Positions 1 to 10,570 are shown, counted from the stretch's first letter. The stretch: DNA of 64,000 nt from Acinetobacter terrestris (GCF_004331155.1 NZ_SJNZ01000001.1:62001-126000); one strand, 5' to 3'. The notes: generated by a model not told the origin, from the letters alone. A program made the numbers and translations.

Positions 1-99
1 CGTCAAATGGGCGGCAGTTCATGGGGTATGATTTTCAGTAAGCGTAAGCTGCTCCAAGATATTCAAGATCTTGCCCGTTTACAGTATCAGGTGGTTTAA
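1..99 (+). CDS. hflD: HflD family protein, C-terminal end only
   Basis: Frame 1 is open from the window edge to a TAA at 97-99 and encodes 32 residues ([13 protein letters not shown] at the start, ending LQYQVV). The sequence resembles the C-terminus of HflD, a peripheral membrane protein known from lambda lysogenisation control in E. coli. The position directly before purB is the usual place for hflD in gammaproteobacteria, commonly after mnmA. The 5' part lies outside the window, so length and start cannot be judged. The call rests on the short tail plus gene order. Confidence 0.7.
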   Translation, partial: RQMGGSSWGMIFSKRKLLQDIQDLARLQYQVV

Positions 100-144
100 C
101 TGATGCTGTGCGGGCTTTGTTTTACGTTTAATTCCAATGTTTAA

Positions 145-1542
<1,398 letters not shown>

Positions 1543-1558
1543 TTAAATTTCAGTCAGA

Positions 1559-1588
1559 AAAAGCGAAGCTTCGGCTTCGCTTTTTTAT
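1559..1588 (+). terminator. Rho-independent terminator after purB
   Basis: A perfect GCGAAGC / GCTTCGC stem closed by a TTCG loop is followed by six T residues. It lies just downstream of the purB stop and ends that transcript. Confidence 0.9.
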
Positions 1589-1623
1589 TATAATTCCAAT
1601 ACTTTATAGTCGAAAACCATAAG

Positions 1624-2256
1624 ATGATTGAATACCAGCTCACCTTGAAACACTGGCTTGGTTTAGGTTTTTTAACCCTTGCCATTGTGATTGCAAGTAT
1701 TCAACCGCTCGAATTATTCTCTTATGTGCTGCATCAGGTCGGTACAGCATTTATGCTGATAGTCCTGTTGATTTGTTTAAAAAAAATCGGGCTGACTTAT
1801 TTCAGTTTTGCTTTATATCTCTTGTTTTTACTGATTCATATTATCGGTGCGCATTATCTTTATTCTTATGTGCCCTATAATGAGTGGCTGATTCAGCTGT
1901 TCAATTTTGATTTAAATCAGTCTATAGGCTGGACACGCAATATGTACGATCGACTGGTGCATATTGCTTTTGGCTTGTTGCTTTATCCATTTTTCTATCG
2001 CCTGTTTCAAGTTTGGCTACCGACGTTAAAACCCAGCGTAACTTTTCTATTGGTCATTCAATTTGTAATCACCACAAGTCTTGTCTATGAATGGATTGAA
2101 TGGTGGATTGCGATTGGCTTATCCCCAGAGGAAGCAGAAAACTATAATGGCCAGCAAGGTGATATTTGGGATGCGCATAAAGATATTTTACTGGCAACCC
2201 TTGGCGCGATCATGACCGGCATGATCTGCTTATTTAAAGCTGCCAAACATAACTAA
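1624..2256 (+). CDS. DUF2238 (YjdF-type) integral membrane protein
   Basis: This 210-residue protein has about six hydrophobic segments, at roughly residues 12-30, 35-52, 58-80, 108-128, 138-160 and 190-208. The loop with YDRLVHIAFGLLLYP near residues 108-123 and the acidic stretch with EWIEWW and GQQGDIWDAHKD are typical of the DUF2238/YjdF family. No function is established for this family. The gene follows the purB terminator, so it probably has its own promoter, and it converges on the next minus-strand gene. Confidence 0.75.
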   Translation: MIEYQLTLKHWLGLGFLTLAIVIASIQPLELFSYVLHQVGTAFMLIVLLICLKKIGLTYFSFALYLLFLLIHIIGAHYLYSYVPYNEWLIQLFNFDLNQSIGWTRNMYDRLVHIAFGLLLYPFFYRLFQVWLPTLKPSVTFLLVIQFVITTSLVYEWIEWWIAIGLSPEEAENYNGQQGDIWDAHKDILLATLGAIMTGMICLFKAAKHN

Positions 2257-2289
2257 TATTTAAATAGTGAAACGTCTACATTGTTTTTT

Positions 2290-2751
2290 TTATTGCTGAA
2301 TCGAGGTCGGTTCAATCCATTTCAAAATGGTCGATTCAGGTAATTGTGAATTGAGTTTGCGATCATGAAACTCAAAGCAAATATAATCACCTTTATGCTT
2401 AGGTGCTAAGCTTTCATCAAAGCGGAAATGGCGAAAATATTTGGAATCATCAAGCTGTAAAGTAATACGCTCAAACGTCTTCCCTCTGCTATAACGCCCG
2501 CCTTTAGAATACTGTTTATAGTACTGCACTGTGCCACAAGCAGTTGACACGGTTAACGGCTTATCGCTATTTAAATACAGTCCATAGCCAAAAATTAAAA
2601 ATCCAGGCAGCATCAGTAAAAATGGCGCACCCGCTTTCCAGTCATCTGGCTTAACCTGAGGAACGATGTAAAGAATGGCATAGGCTGGCAATCCGACCAT
2701 GCACATTAACCCCAAAACAGTAAGAAACGTCGCCATTTTATATATGAGCAA
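2290..2751 (-). CDS. Hypothetical two-TM membrane protein
   Basis: This 153-residue protein has two N-terminal hydrophobic segments (about residues 7-30 and 42-60). A soluble, probably beta-rich tail follows, ending in ILKWIEPTSIQQ. I do not recognise a named family. The layout of two TM helices and a small soluble domain loosely recalls DUF3592-type proteins, but this is not a firm match. The ATG at 2751 was kept; a second Met at residue 6 is possible. It converges with the DUF2238 gene and lies downstream of the sohB terminator, so it is probably expressed separately. Confidence 0.55.
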   Translation of the reverse strand: MLIYKMATFLTVLGLMCMVGLPAYAILYIVPQVKPDDWKAGAPFLLMLPGFLIFGYGLYLNSDKPLTVSTACGTVQYYKQYSKGGRYSRGKTFERITLQLDDSKYFRHFRFDESLAPKHKGDYICFEFHDRKLNSQLPESTILKWIEPTSIQQ

Positions 2752-2795
2752 TCAATGAATTATAAAATAATATTAGCATAAGCATTTAATATTGC

Positions 2796-2822
2796 TAAAA
2801 AAAAGCACACCGAAGTGTGCTC
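2796..2822 (-). terminator. Rho-independent terminator after sohB
   Basis: Read on the minus strand, the arms AGCACAC and GTGTGCT around a TTCG loop are followed by a run of eight T. It lies 25-50 nt past the stop of the S49 protease gene. Confidence 0.85.
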
Positions 2823-2844
2823 TCATACGCATGGGTTTAAAGAA

Positions 2845-3807
2845 TTAAAGTTTTGGATCACGCAGTTGAATGACATTCGCACTCGCTTTTGCCAAAGTCT
2901 CCATCACTTTATTCATCACCGCAGGCACCAGGCTATCTGCCATTTGAGCTGCCTGTAAACCCAACTTTTCACCCAAGGTTGGTTTACGGCGGGTATCAAT
3001 CACATACACATCATGCTGTGCCAATAAGCCCAGCAGATATTCATCTGAAGTTTGCAGTTTGTCGACCAGGTTTAATTCAAGCGCATCTTTTCCATACCAA
3101 TGCTCACCTGTTGCGACTTTTTCAACATTCAGCTGTGGACGGTATTTTTCCACAAAGTGCTTAAACAATTCATGGGTTTGTTGCAACTCTTCTTCAAATT
3201 TGGCTTTACCTTCAGCGGTATTTTCGCCAAACATGGTTACGGTACGTTTAAACTCACCTGCGGTATAAAGCTCGAAATCGATATGCTTTTCTTTTAATAA
3301 GCGGTTGAAGTTGGGCACTTGCGCAACCACACCAATTGAACCCACCACCGCAAACGGCGCAGAAACAATTTCGTTGGCAATACATGCCATCATATAACCA
3401 CCGCTGGCTGCGACTTTATCGACACAGATGGTCAGGTTAAAACCGGCATCACGCAGACGCACCAGTTGTGCAGCTGCTAGACCATAGCCATGCACCATAC
3501 CACCCGGGCTTTCCAAGCGAACCACCACACGGTCACGCCCTGCTTTTGCCGTCGCTAAAATCAGGGTAATTTCTTCACGTAAACTTTCTACCGCAGATGC
3601 AGCGGTATCGCCCTTAAAATCGAGTATATAAATTTTTTGATTATTTTTTTTGCGTAAACGCGTTTCCTTTGAAAGCTGTTGAGTCAATTGCAACAGTTCA
3701 AATTTAGATGAGGTGGTTTGCGCAATTTTTTTACGTTGTTCATTTACGCGCGCATTCAAATGGCTGATTCGAATTTCGGCCGGCAATTTGGGGGTATGGA
3801 ATAACAT
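2845..3807 (-). CDS. sohB: SohB-type S49 family serine protease
   Basis: This 320-residue member of the SppA/SohB (MEROPS S49) family has the expected Ser-Lys dyad. Ser135 lies in KVAASGGYMMA and Lys187 in AGEFKRT. The flanking SPGGMVHGYG and PFAVVGSIGVV segments are also conserved in the family. E. coli SohB is about 349 residues with an N-terminal membrane helix. Here the first 55 residues are charged and lack an obvious hydrophobic segment, so the protein may be peripheral or cytoplasmic. The ATG at 3807 is the first in frame. Substrate unknown. Confidence 0.88.
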   Translation of the reverse strand: MLFHTPKLPAEIRISHLNARVNEQRKKIAQTTSSKFELLQLTQQLSKETRLRKKNNQKIYILDFKGDTAASAVESLREEITLILATAKAGRDRVVVRLESPGGMVHGYGLAAAQLVRLRDAGFNLTICVDKVAASGGYMMACIANEIVSAPFAVVGSIGVVAQVPNFNRLLKEKHIDFELYTAGEFKRTVTMFGENTAEGKAKFEEELQQTHELFKHFVEKYRPQLNVEKVATGEHWYGKDALELNLVDKLQTSDEYLLGLLAQHDVYVIDTRRKPTLGEKLGLQAAQMADSLVPAVMNKVMETLAKASANVIQLRDPKL

Positions 3808-4072
3808 ATAAAATGATTTCTCTAATTGTATGTGCAGTTGTCTTTAACATGAGGTCAAAACATTGAAAATTCAATATGAATTTTATTAATCATCTAATTG
3901 CAGAGATGTTTTCCATTTAAGTACTTCATACCTTGAGTCATTTTCTCAGCATAAAAACATATGCCTAAAGATAATAATCGGATAAAAAATAAAGCTTAAA
4001 GGGTTACTAACTGAACACGTTGTATTCCATTTTTAGACAAAAATATTTGATAAAAAATGGATGATTCAATAA
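3808..4072. other. Intergenic region upstream of sohB
   Basis: About 265 AT-rich bases lie between the sohB start and the pstB terminator. They must carry the sohB promoter, but I cannot pick a convincing -35/-10 pair. No ORF or RNA gene is apparent. Confidence 0.5.
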
Positions 4073-4098
4073 AAAAGAGCCTTTCGGCTCTTTTTCAA
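4073..4098 (-). terminator. Rho-independent terminator of the pst operon
   Basis: The arms AAAAAGAGCC and GGCTCTTTTT surround a TTTC loop just past the pstB stop. The structure is nearly symmetric. There is no phoU or phoBR between pstB and this terminator. Confidence 0.85.
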
Positions 4099-4111
4099 TA
4101 CTGTCATTTCA

Positions 4112-5038
4112 TTAACCAAAACGACCGGTAATATAAGCTTCTGTCAATTGATGATCCGGCTGGGTAAAGACTTTTTCAGTGGCATTCACTTCAATTAAAT
4201 CACCTAAGTGAAAGTATGCGGTACGATCCGAAACACGCGCAGCCTGCTGCATCGAGTGCGTCACAATGGCAATAGTATATTGGGTTGAAAGCTCTGAAAT
4301 CAGTTCTTCAATTTTTGCCGTAGCAATTGGGTCCAGTGCTGAACATGGTTCATCCATCAAAATCACTTCCGGACTCACCGCGATAGTGCGCGCAATACAT
4401 AAACGCTGTTGCTGACCACCAGAAAGACCTGTACCTGGCTGGTTTAAACGGTCTTTTACTTCGTCCCAAAGACCGGCTTTATGCAGGCTATTTTCAACAA
4501 TTTCTTCCAGGTCGTATTTGTCACGTGCCAAACCGTGAAGTTTTGGACCGTACGCCACATTGTCAAAAATTGATTTCGGGAATGGATTGGGTTTCTGGAA
4601 CACCATGCCGACTTGCGCGCGTAGCAATACCACATCTAAATTTGGATCATAGATATCCTGATTATCCAGCATGACTTTACCGCTTACCCGGCACGAATCA
4701 ATGGTGTCATTCATTCGGTTTAAAGTACGCAGGAAAGTGGATTTACCACAACCGGATGGACCAATAAAAGCAATCACTTCATTTTCATAGATATTTAAAT
4801 CAATACCTTTAATGGCTTCTGCTTGACCATAGTACACATGCACATCCGAAGTGCTTATTTTCACATTGGCTGTTTTATTTTCTTTTTTAGCCGAAGGACT
4901 GGTATCAAATTGAGAAACAAATGCAGTGCCTTGATATTTTTTATCTACTTCGGGTGAGGTAAATTGTTTCTGATCTTGATTCACGGTTTGATCCTGTTCT
5001 AAGGAATTTGTTTTTGACATCGCTGTTACAGTATTCAT
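4112..5038 (-). CDS. pstB: Phosphate ABC transporter ATP-binding protein PstB
   Basis: This ATPase energises high-affinity phosphate import by PstSCAB. In its 308 residues, Walker [10 protein letters not shown] is at 93-101, followed by the signature [13 protein letters not shown] and the Walker B with D-loop [13 protein letters not shown]. coli PstB has 257 residues. The extra length is a polar N-terminal extension of about 50-60 residues without recognisable domain features. An AGGAG six bases before the ATG at 5038 supports the long form, though Met7 could also start. It is the last gene of the operon, 12 nt after pstA. Confidence 0.95.
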   Translation of the reverse strand: MNTVTAMSKTNSLEQDQTVNQDQKQFTSPEVDKKYQGTAFVSQFDTSPSAKKENKTANVKISTSDVHVYYGQAEAIKGIDLNIYENEVIAFIGPSGCGKSTFLRTLNRMNDTIDSCRVSGKVMLDNQDIYDPNLDVVLLRAQVGMVFQKPNPFPKSIFDNVAYGPKLHGLARDKYDLEEIVENSLHKAGLWDEVKDRLNQPGTGLSGGQQQRLCIARTIAVSPEVILMDEPCSALDPIATAKIEELISELSTQYTIAIVTHSMQQAARVSDRTAYFHLGDLIEVNATEKVFTQPDHQLTEAYITGRFG

Positions 5039-5050
5039 ATATTGCTCCTC

Positions 5051-6442
5051 TTACCAGCGCACTTCAAACTTCTTGCGTAACCAGATTGCCAGACTATTTA
5101 GGCCCACCATCAGTGCAAGTAAGACAATAATTGCAGCAGCGGTACGCCCTTCGAAGAAGTTACGTAATTCATTGCCCTGCCATAAGAAAATCTGTACCGG
5201 TAATGCTGTGGATTGATCGAGTGGCGAAGCCGGAACACTCGCTACAAAGGCACTCATCCCAATCAGCAGCAGCGGAGCGGTTTCACCTAAGGCTTGTGCT
5301 ACACCAATAATCGCACCGGTTAAGATGCCCGGTATCGCAAGTGGCAATACATGGTGGAATACCGTTTGTACACGCGAAGCACCCAAGCCCAATGCCGCCT
5401 GACGAATCGATGGTGGTACAGCTTTAAGCGATGCACGCGTGGTAATAATTACGGTTGGGAGAGTCATCAGGCTTAATACCAGACCACCGACCAAGGGTGC
5501 AGAAATAGGTAACTGCATCCAGCCAATAAAAATGGCAGCGCCGAGCAAACCGAATACAATGGAGGGTACGGCTGCAAGGTTATTGATATTGACTTCCACG
5601 ACATCGGTAATGAAATTTTTCGGTGCAAATTCTTCAAGATAAATGGCAGATGCCACACCAATGGGAATCGAGATAAAAATCACGATCAGCATCATGAACA
5701 ATGAGCCCATGATTGCACCAGCTAAACCAGACGTTGCCGGAGAACTACGTGAGTCTGGATTGGTGAAAATATGAGTATTAAAGCTATTTTCAAGCACACC
5801 TTTGGCTTTTAAATCATCAGCCAGTTGGCGAACTTCCGGGCTTAATTGCTGCTGATCATCAGGCAATGATCGATCAATATTTCCTGCCAGCCAGACATCG
5901 ACATTGGCATCGGCTAGAATATTTAAATCTTTCTTCTGACCAATCAAGGCTGGATCTGCGAGCACCAGATCACGTAAACGGTATGTTTCTGAACTGGTAT
6001 ACAGACTTCCAATCTCATCACGTCTGGACGCAATAGTTGGATCTTTTGCAATTAATCCATTTACGATTAAAGCATCCCAGTCGACCATCCCCATTTCAGT
6101 TTGCCAAGCAATATAGCGTTCCTGAAAATGGGCCGGAGATTCGCCCTCTTTTTTCGCAGGCTTCGCGCCAGCATTAATAATGGTCGGGTCAAAATAGACT
6201 GGAACGGTCATGCTGGTTTGCCAAAATGCCGGTAAACCCTTTGCCAGAATACTTCCGAATAGCAGTACCACAAAGAACAGACCGGTAATCACTGCAGAGA
6301 AGCCAAATATACGAAACATTTTTTCTTTGCGATGACGCTTGGCTAAAGTATTACGAATCCTTTGTTTGCGTTTTTCGCGTAATTCAGCGGCAACGCGTGG
6401 ATCACGTGCCTGATCCATGGAAGATGTATTAGAAGTACTCAT
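5051..6442 (-). CDS. pstA: Phosphate ABC transporter permease PstA
   Basis: This inner-membrane permease of the PstSCAB importer has 463 residues against 296 in E. coli. One membrane helix near residues 45-72 is followed by a polar domain of about 160 residues, presumably periplasmic. The MetI-like permease domain follows from about residue 235, with the EAA-loop-like segment ASLKAVPPSIRQAALGLGAS. The long N-terminal insert also occurs in other Moraxellaceae and pseudomonad PstA proteins as far as I recall. The start overlaps the pstC stop by 4 bp, indicating translational coupling. Confidence 0.93.
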   Translation of the reverse strand: MSTSNTSSMDQARDPRVAAELREKRKQRIRNTLAKRHRKEKMFRIFGFSAVITGLFFVVLLFGSILAKGLPAFWQTSMTVPVYFDPTIINAGAKPAKKEGESPAHFQERYIAWQTEMGMVDWDALIVNGLIAKDPTIASRRDEIGSLYTSSETYRLRDLVLADPALIGQKKDLNILADANVDVWLAGNIDRSLPDDQQQLSPEVRQLADDLKAKGVLENSFNTHIFTNPDSRSSPATSGLAGAIMGSLFMMLIVIFISIPIGVASAIYLEEFAPKNFITDVVEVNINNLAAVPSIVFGLLGAAIFIGWMQLPISAPLVGGLVLSLMTLPTVIITTRASLKAVPPSIRQAALGLGASRVQTVFHHVLPLAIPGILTGAIIGVAQALGETAPLLLIGMSAFVASVPASPLDQSTALPVQIFLWQGNELRNFFEGRTAAAIIVLLALMVGLNSLAIWLRKKFEVRW

Positions 6443-7818
6443 TCATATTGCTCGCGATATTTACGCACGATAAACAGTGCAACAATGTTCAGGCCTAAAG
6501 TAATCACAAACAAGGTTAATCCCAAAGCAAATGCCACCAGTGCTTGTGGGCTGGCAAAGTCGGTATCCCCTGTGAGTTGATTGACGATAGTAATGGTCAC
6601 GGTTGAAATCGCTTCCAGCGGATTGGCATGCAGTAAGGGACTATTCCCTGCGGCCAAGACCACGATCATGGTTTCACCAATTGCACGCGATGCCGCAAGT
6701 AAAAATGCGCCAATAATGCCCGGCAAGGCTGCAGGCAACACCACCTGACGAATGGTTTCCGACTTGGTTGCACCGAGTCCCAAAGAGCCATCACGTAGCG
6801 AGCGAGGCACCTGGGTAATAATGTCATCGGAGAGTGATGATACAAACGGGATAATCATAATCCCCATCACGAAACCTGCGGTTAAGGCACTGGTGGCATT
6901 AATTTCTAGCCCAACGCTTGCTCCAAGCATTTTAAAGAATGGGCCAATAATCATCAGTGCAAATACACCGTATACAATTGTTGGAATTCCGGCTAAAACT
7001 TCAATTGCCGGTTTTGCCCAAGAGCGAAAGCCAGAGGATGCATACTCAGCCAAATAGATTGCAATCATTAAACCGACGGGTACTGCGACTAATAAAGCGA
7101 TACCACTGACCATCAGTGTGCCCCACAGCAGTGGCAGCAAACCATAACTTCCTTCAGCATTTCCTGATGTACTAAAACCCGGATTCCATTCTGTACCAAA
7201 GAAGAAATCGAGTGGACTGACGAAGTGAAAGAAGCGCATGGCTTCACTAAACATCGACATCACAATACCGATGGTGGTTAAAATAGCTACACCAGAACAT
7301 AAGGCTAAAGCGATATTAATGGTTTTTTCGACCTGATTACGTGCACGAAATTGTTGGGCGACACGTTTTTTTGCCAAAACCAGCCCCGCCAAAGCAGCAC
7401 AGATCACCACTGCCAATTTAGCAAAAGAACTGATGGTTTCAATTCTGGATAACTGTTGTGCTGCTGCAATTTCATAGGCTGCGGCTTGATCACTGACGCC
7501 AAAGCCAGAGGCAATCGCCTGAACACGGTCAATCACCACTTCCATGCCAGATCGATCTAATGTTGCTGCAATATTTGCAGGTACATTATCTAAAATCACA
7601 TGTCGTAAAATATTCGGTTCGACAATATTCCAAACCAGTAAAATTAAAAAAGCAGGGATACCACACCATAAAGCCACCAACGCACCGTAATATCCAGGAC
7701 GAGAGTGCAACTTCGCAGAGTTATTTCCCTTACCTGCCAGGCTACGGCTTTTAGATAACCCGATTTGATAGGCTACGGCAATCAATGCCAATAACACACC
7801 TATGAGTAGCAGATTCAT
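6439..7818 (-). CDS. pstC: Phosphate ABC transporter permease PstC
   Basis: This second membrane subunit of the phosphate importer has 459 residues, longer than E. coli PstC (319). An N-terminal helix (about residues 3-20) and a second at about 45-65 precede a polar segment. A third helix lies near 130-150. The MetI-type permease core occupies the C-terminal half and carries the EAA-like motif QVPRSLRDGSLGLGAT. It overlaps pstA by 4 bp and is separated from pstS by a 101-nt spacer containing a strong hairpin. Confidence 0.93.
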   Translation of the reverse strand: MNLLLIGVLLALIAVAYQIGLSKSRSLAGKGNNSAKLHSRPGYYGALVALWCGIPAFLILLVWNIVEPNILRHVILDNVPANIAATLDRSGMEVVIDRVQAIASGFGVSDQAAAYEIAAAQQLSRIETISSFAKLAVVICAALAGLVLAKKRVAQQFRARNQVEKTINIALALCSGVAILTTIGIVMSMFSEAMRFFHFVSPLDFFFGTEWNPGFSTSGNAEGSYGLLPLLWGTLMVSGIALLVAVPVGLMIAIYLAEYASSGFRSWAKPAIEVLAGIPTIVYGVFALMIIGPFFKMLGASVGLEINATSALTAGFVMGIMIIPFVSSLSDDIITQVPRSLRDGSLGLGATKSETIRQVVLPAALPGIIGAFLLAASRAIGETMIVVLAAGNSPLLHANPLEAISTVTITIVNQLTGDTDFASPQALVAFALGLTLFVITLGLNIVALFIVRKYREQYE

Positions 7819-7871
7819 GTATTCTCCGGCATTTTTTCAATTTTCATGCTTTGAAAAAACCTTGTCTTTGC

Positions 7872-7907
7872 AAAAAAGCTGATGCTAGAAATTATCTAGC
7901 ACCAGCT
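7872..7907 (-). terminator. Internal terminator/attenuator between pstS and pstC
   Basis: Read on the minus strand, a 13-bp stem (arms at 7895-7907 and 7877-7889, one G-T wobble) with a 5-nt loop is followed by a T run at 7876-7872. It lies within the pst operon, directly after pstS. It should make most transcripts monocistronic, so that binding protein exceeds permease. Confidence 0.85.
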
Positions 7908-7919
7908 CGTTCATCCTAA

Positions 7920-8945
7920 TTACTTAACCGCTTTACCAGCTTTCAAAGCTGCAAGAGTGTTTGCACGTTCTTTATCAGACATTGAAATCAAACCCGCTTT
8001 TTCCAGCTTAGAACCTTTACCTGAAACTTTCTTACTTAAGAAGTATTCAGAATATTGCTGTAAACCTTTGATTGATTTAAGGTGCTCACCTTTCACGTAG
8101 AAGTACAATGGACGTGATACTGGGTAAGAACCATTTAGAATCGTTTTTTCTGATGGCACAACATTGTTGACTGTCGCTACACGTAATTTGTCACGGTTTT
8201 GATCATAGAAACCTAGACCAAATACACCTACCGCACTTGGAGAAGTTTTTAAACGTGCCAGTGTTTCAGTATAGTCGCCTGCAATTTCAATCACTTTGCC
8301 GTCTTTACGGAAAGTAGAACATGCTTTCTTCTGTGCATCTTTATCTAAATTTTTGAAATATGCGTAAGATTCACAACCTGCTTCAACCATTTTTTCCTGG
8401 AACACTTCACGTGTACCGTGGTTAGATGCTGGAATTACCAATGTAATTGGTTCATTTGGAAGTGATTTGTCAATTTGGTTCCAACGTGTATACGGGTTGG
8501 CAACCAATTTACCATTCGAAGGTAATTCTGCTGCAAGCGCTGCAAATACATGTTGAGGACGTAATTTATAAGAGGCTTTTTTTGAGTTAGACGCAAATAC
8601 AATACCGTCATAACCCACTTTAATTTCAATCACCTGATTCACGCCTGCTTTCTTACATGCAGCCAATTCAGAATCTTTAATTTTACGAGATGCATTGGCG
8701 ATGTCGATAGTATTGTCACCCACGCCTTGACAGAATTGCTTCAAACCGCCCGATGTACCACCAGAACCCACAACCGGTGTTTTAAACTGCGGAAAAGTAT
8801 TGCCAAATTCTTCTGCCACAATACTTGCATAAGGCAGCACAGTGGAAGAACCAGCGATCTGGATGGTGTCACGAGCTGCATTTGCTGTTGTTGTTACCAC
8901 TGCCCCTGAAACTGCTAAAGCAAGTGCGATGTGATTTAAGCGCAT
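7920..8945 (-). CDS. pstS: Periplasmic phosphate-binding protein PstS
   Basis: This 341-residue substrate-binding protein captures phosphate for PstCAB. A signal peptide covers about residues 1-23, with the hydrophobic core ALALAVSGAVV and a probable cut after TTTANA. The mature start has the family segment IQIAGSSTVLPY. A later GSGGTSGGLKQFC stretch resembles the phosphate-binding loop region. It is first in the pst operon, and the hairpin after it favours high expression. The upstream Pho box predicts PhoB-controlled induction at low phosphate. Confidence 0.93.
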   Translation of the reverse strand: MRLNHIALALAVSGAVVTTTANAARDTIQIAGSSTVLPYASIVAEEFGNTFPQFKTPVVGSGGTSGGLKQFCQGVGDNTIDIANASRKIKDSELAACKKAGVNQVIEIKVGYDGIVFASNSKKASYKLRPQHVFAALAAELPSNGKLVANPYTRWNQIDKSLPNEPITLVIPASNHGTREVFQEKMVEAGCESYAYFKNLDKDAQKKACSTFRKDGKVIEIAGDYTETLARLKTSPSAVGVFGLGFYDQNRDKLRVATVNNVVPSEKTILNGSYPVSRPLYFYVKGEHLKSIKGLQQYSEYFLSKKVSGKGSKLEKAGLISMSDKERANTLAALKAGKAVK

Positions 8946-9410
8946 TCTTTTCTCTCTTTATTAGATGCAATTTTGAAGTACGCTACTTTTTATAAAGTTT
9001 TGTACTTGTTTCGATCATTGCATTTTGATTTTATAATATGACAAAGAAGTTACAGCTATGTGACGTTTTAATGATAATTGAAATAGCGGTTTTTACATTA
9101 AAATAAATTTATAAAAATCAATAAATAGAATCAAATCTAATCTCATAATTTTTTATTTCTTTGATGACTCTCATTGTAATTATTCATTTACGATTATTAA
9201 AAACAATTGCTTATTCTTTAATCATTGATATGGCTGTCTGATCATTTCAGTTAATTTAACGCTGATTTATCTTTTTTCATTTCACTTATTTTATTTTCTA
9301 CAACGCCTCACTGTTCTAATTTTTGCAATCCCAAATCCAGTTAATTGAAATTTCATAGAACGGGCTACTGTTTTATATTCGACCTCAAGATAAAGAAAAA
9401 AGATTCGGTT
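8946..9410. other. Divergent promoter region between pstS and the Rieske gene
   Basis: This 465-nt AT-rich spacer lies between divergent genes. It contains the Pho box described separately. The remaining roughly 340 nt toward the oxygenase gene is very AT-rich, and I see no ORF or stable RNA fold in it. Confidence 0.6.
9038..9066 (-). promoter_or_regulatory. Three-unit Pho box upstream of pstS
   Basis: On the minus strand, three 7-mers separated by exactly 4 nt read ACGTCAC-ATAG-CTGTAAC-TTCT-TTGTCAT. The known PhoB half-site is CTGTCAT with an 11-bp period. All three units fit that period, with two to three mismatches in the weaker ones. The distance to the pstS ATG is about 93 nt, and an AT-rich TATTATAAAA lies just downstream as a possible -10. 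Confidence 0.8.
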
Positions 9411-10463
9411 ATGAACAGTAAAAATATTGCCACTTTTAATCCTGATCTACCTGTGCATATGACATTTGAGGAACACGACTGGCATTTATTAGCACAACAT
9501 TGGTATCCGATTGCCCTTGCCCGTGATATTACAGATCAGCCAACAGGTACAATGCTGCTGGATATGCCTTTGGTCATTTACAAGATGGAGAATGAGCTTA
9601 TTGTTGCCAAAGATGCCTGCCCTCATCGGGGCGTTCCCTTAAGCTTGGGGAAAAATGATGGGCAAGGCGTGGTTTGTCGTTATCATGGATTACGATTCGG
9701 CAGTCAGGGCAAATGCAACCGTATTCCTGCACACCCAGAGCAGAAAATATCGGAACGCTTCAATCTAAAAACCTATGCTGCAGTGGAAAGGTATGGCCTG
9801 ATTTGGTGTTCACTGACTGCAGCAAAAAATGCCAAACCTAATATTCCAGTTATGCCATTTGGGGATGATGCTGAATATCAACAGCTGGTTTGCCCGCAAA
9901 TCGACATTAACTGCTTTGCAGGAAGACAGCTCGAAGGCTTTATTGATGTAGCGCATTTTGCCTGGGTGCATCCAGAGACTTTTGGCGATCCGGATAATGT
10001 AGAAGTACCTGACTATACAACCACTGAAACCGATCATGGGTTTTCTGCCGACTATATCAGTGGTGTGGGACGTTATCCGATTGGACTAGATCAGCGTGGT
10101 CAGGAGGATTTTAAATGGCTCAGACATTTTGAAATTAGTTTGCCCTTTACCGCAACTTTAACCATTCATTTTCCTAACGATGCACGACAAGTTATTATGA
10201 ATGCTGCATCTCCCATGACAGCACGTTCGACACGGCTATTTGCCCCGATTTGCCGAAATTATGATAAAGACTTACCGGTTGAAGATGCCTATGACTTTAA
10301 CTTAAAAATTTTTGAGGAAGATCGTTTGATTGTGGAAAATCAAAAACCTGAATATCTACCACTCGATTTATCATTAGAAGCACATTTCCCTGCCGATCGA
10401 AGTTCGAGTATGTACCGTAAACTGTTGCGAAAAATGGGGTTAAGTCCGTTATTTGCAGCATGA
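9411..10463 (+). CDS. Rieske 2Fe-2S aromatic ring-hydroxylating oxygenase, alpha subunit type
   Basis: This 350-residue protein resembles vanillate O-demethylase-type oxygenases (VanA-like). The Rieske cluster ligands are C70-x-H72 and C89-x2-H92 (CPHRG and CRYHG). The mononuclear iron motif reads E175-x3-D179-x2-H182-x4-H187. An in-frame upstream start at 9345 would add 22 residues lacking family features, so the ATG at 9411 was chosen. No ferredoxin or flavin reductase gene is adjacent, so the electron donor must be encoded elsewhere. The substrate cannot be read from the sequence. Confidence 0.85.
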   Translation: MNSKNIATFNPDLPVHMTFEEHDWHLLAQHWYPIALARDITDQPTGTMLLDMPLVIYKMENELIVAKDACPHRGVPLSLGKNDGQGVVCRYHGLRFGSQGKCNRIPAHPEQKISERFNLKTYAAVERYGLIWCSLTAAKNAKPNIPVMPFGDDAEYQQLVCPQIDINCFAGRQLEGFIDVAHFAWVHPETFGDPDNVEVPDYTTTETDHGFSADYISGVGRYPIGLDQRGQEDFKWLRHFEISLPFTATLTIHFPNDARQVIMNAASPMTARSTRLFAPICRNYDKDLPVEDAYDFNLKIFEEDRLIVENQKPEYLPLDLSLEAHFPADRSSSMYRKLLRKMGLSPLFAA

Positions 10464-10534
10464 AAAAGATTTTCGGGTGAAAAATCAATCAATTATTCAT
10501 CAAAGTTTGCATAGTACCTCGCTATTTACAATCA

Positions 10535-10570
10535 CCTCTCCCTAACCCTCTCCTTCAAGCAGAGGGAACC
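10535..10570. repeat. CCTCTCCCTAACCCTCTCC-type intergenic repeat
   Basis: The segment starts CCTCTCCCTAACCCTCTCC and ends AGAGGGAACC, so CCCTCT can pair with AGAGGG across a 9-nt loop. From memory, very similar short segments recur in intergenic regions of many bacterial genomes, including Acinetobacter. Only one copy is visible here, so copy number is not shown. Confidence 0.4.
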
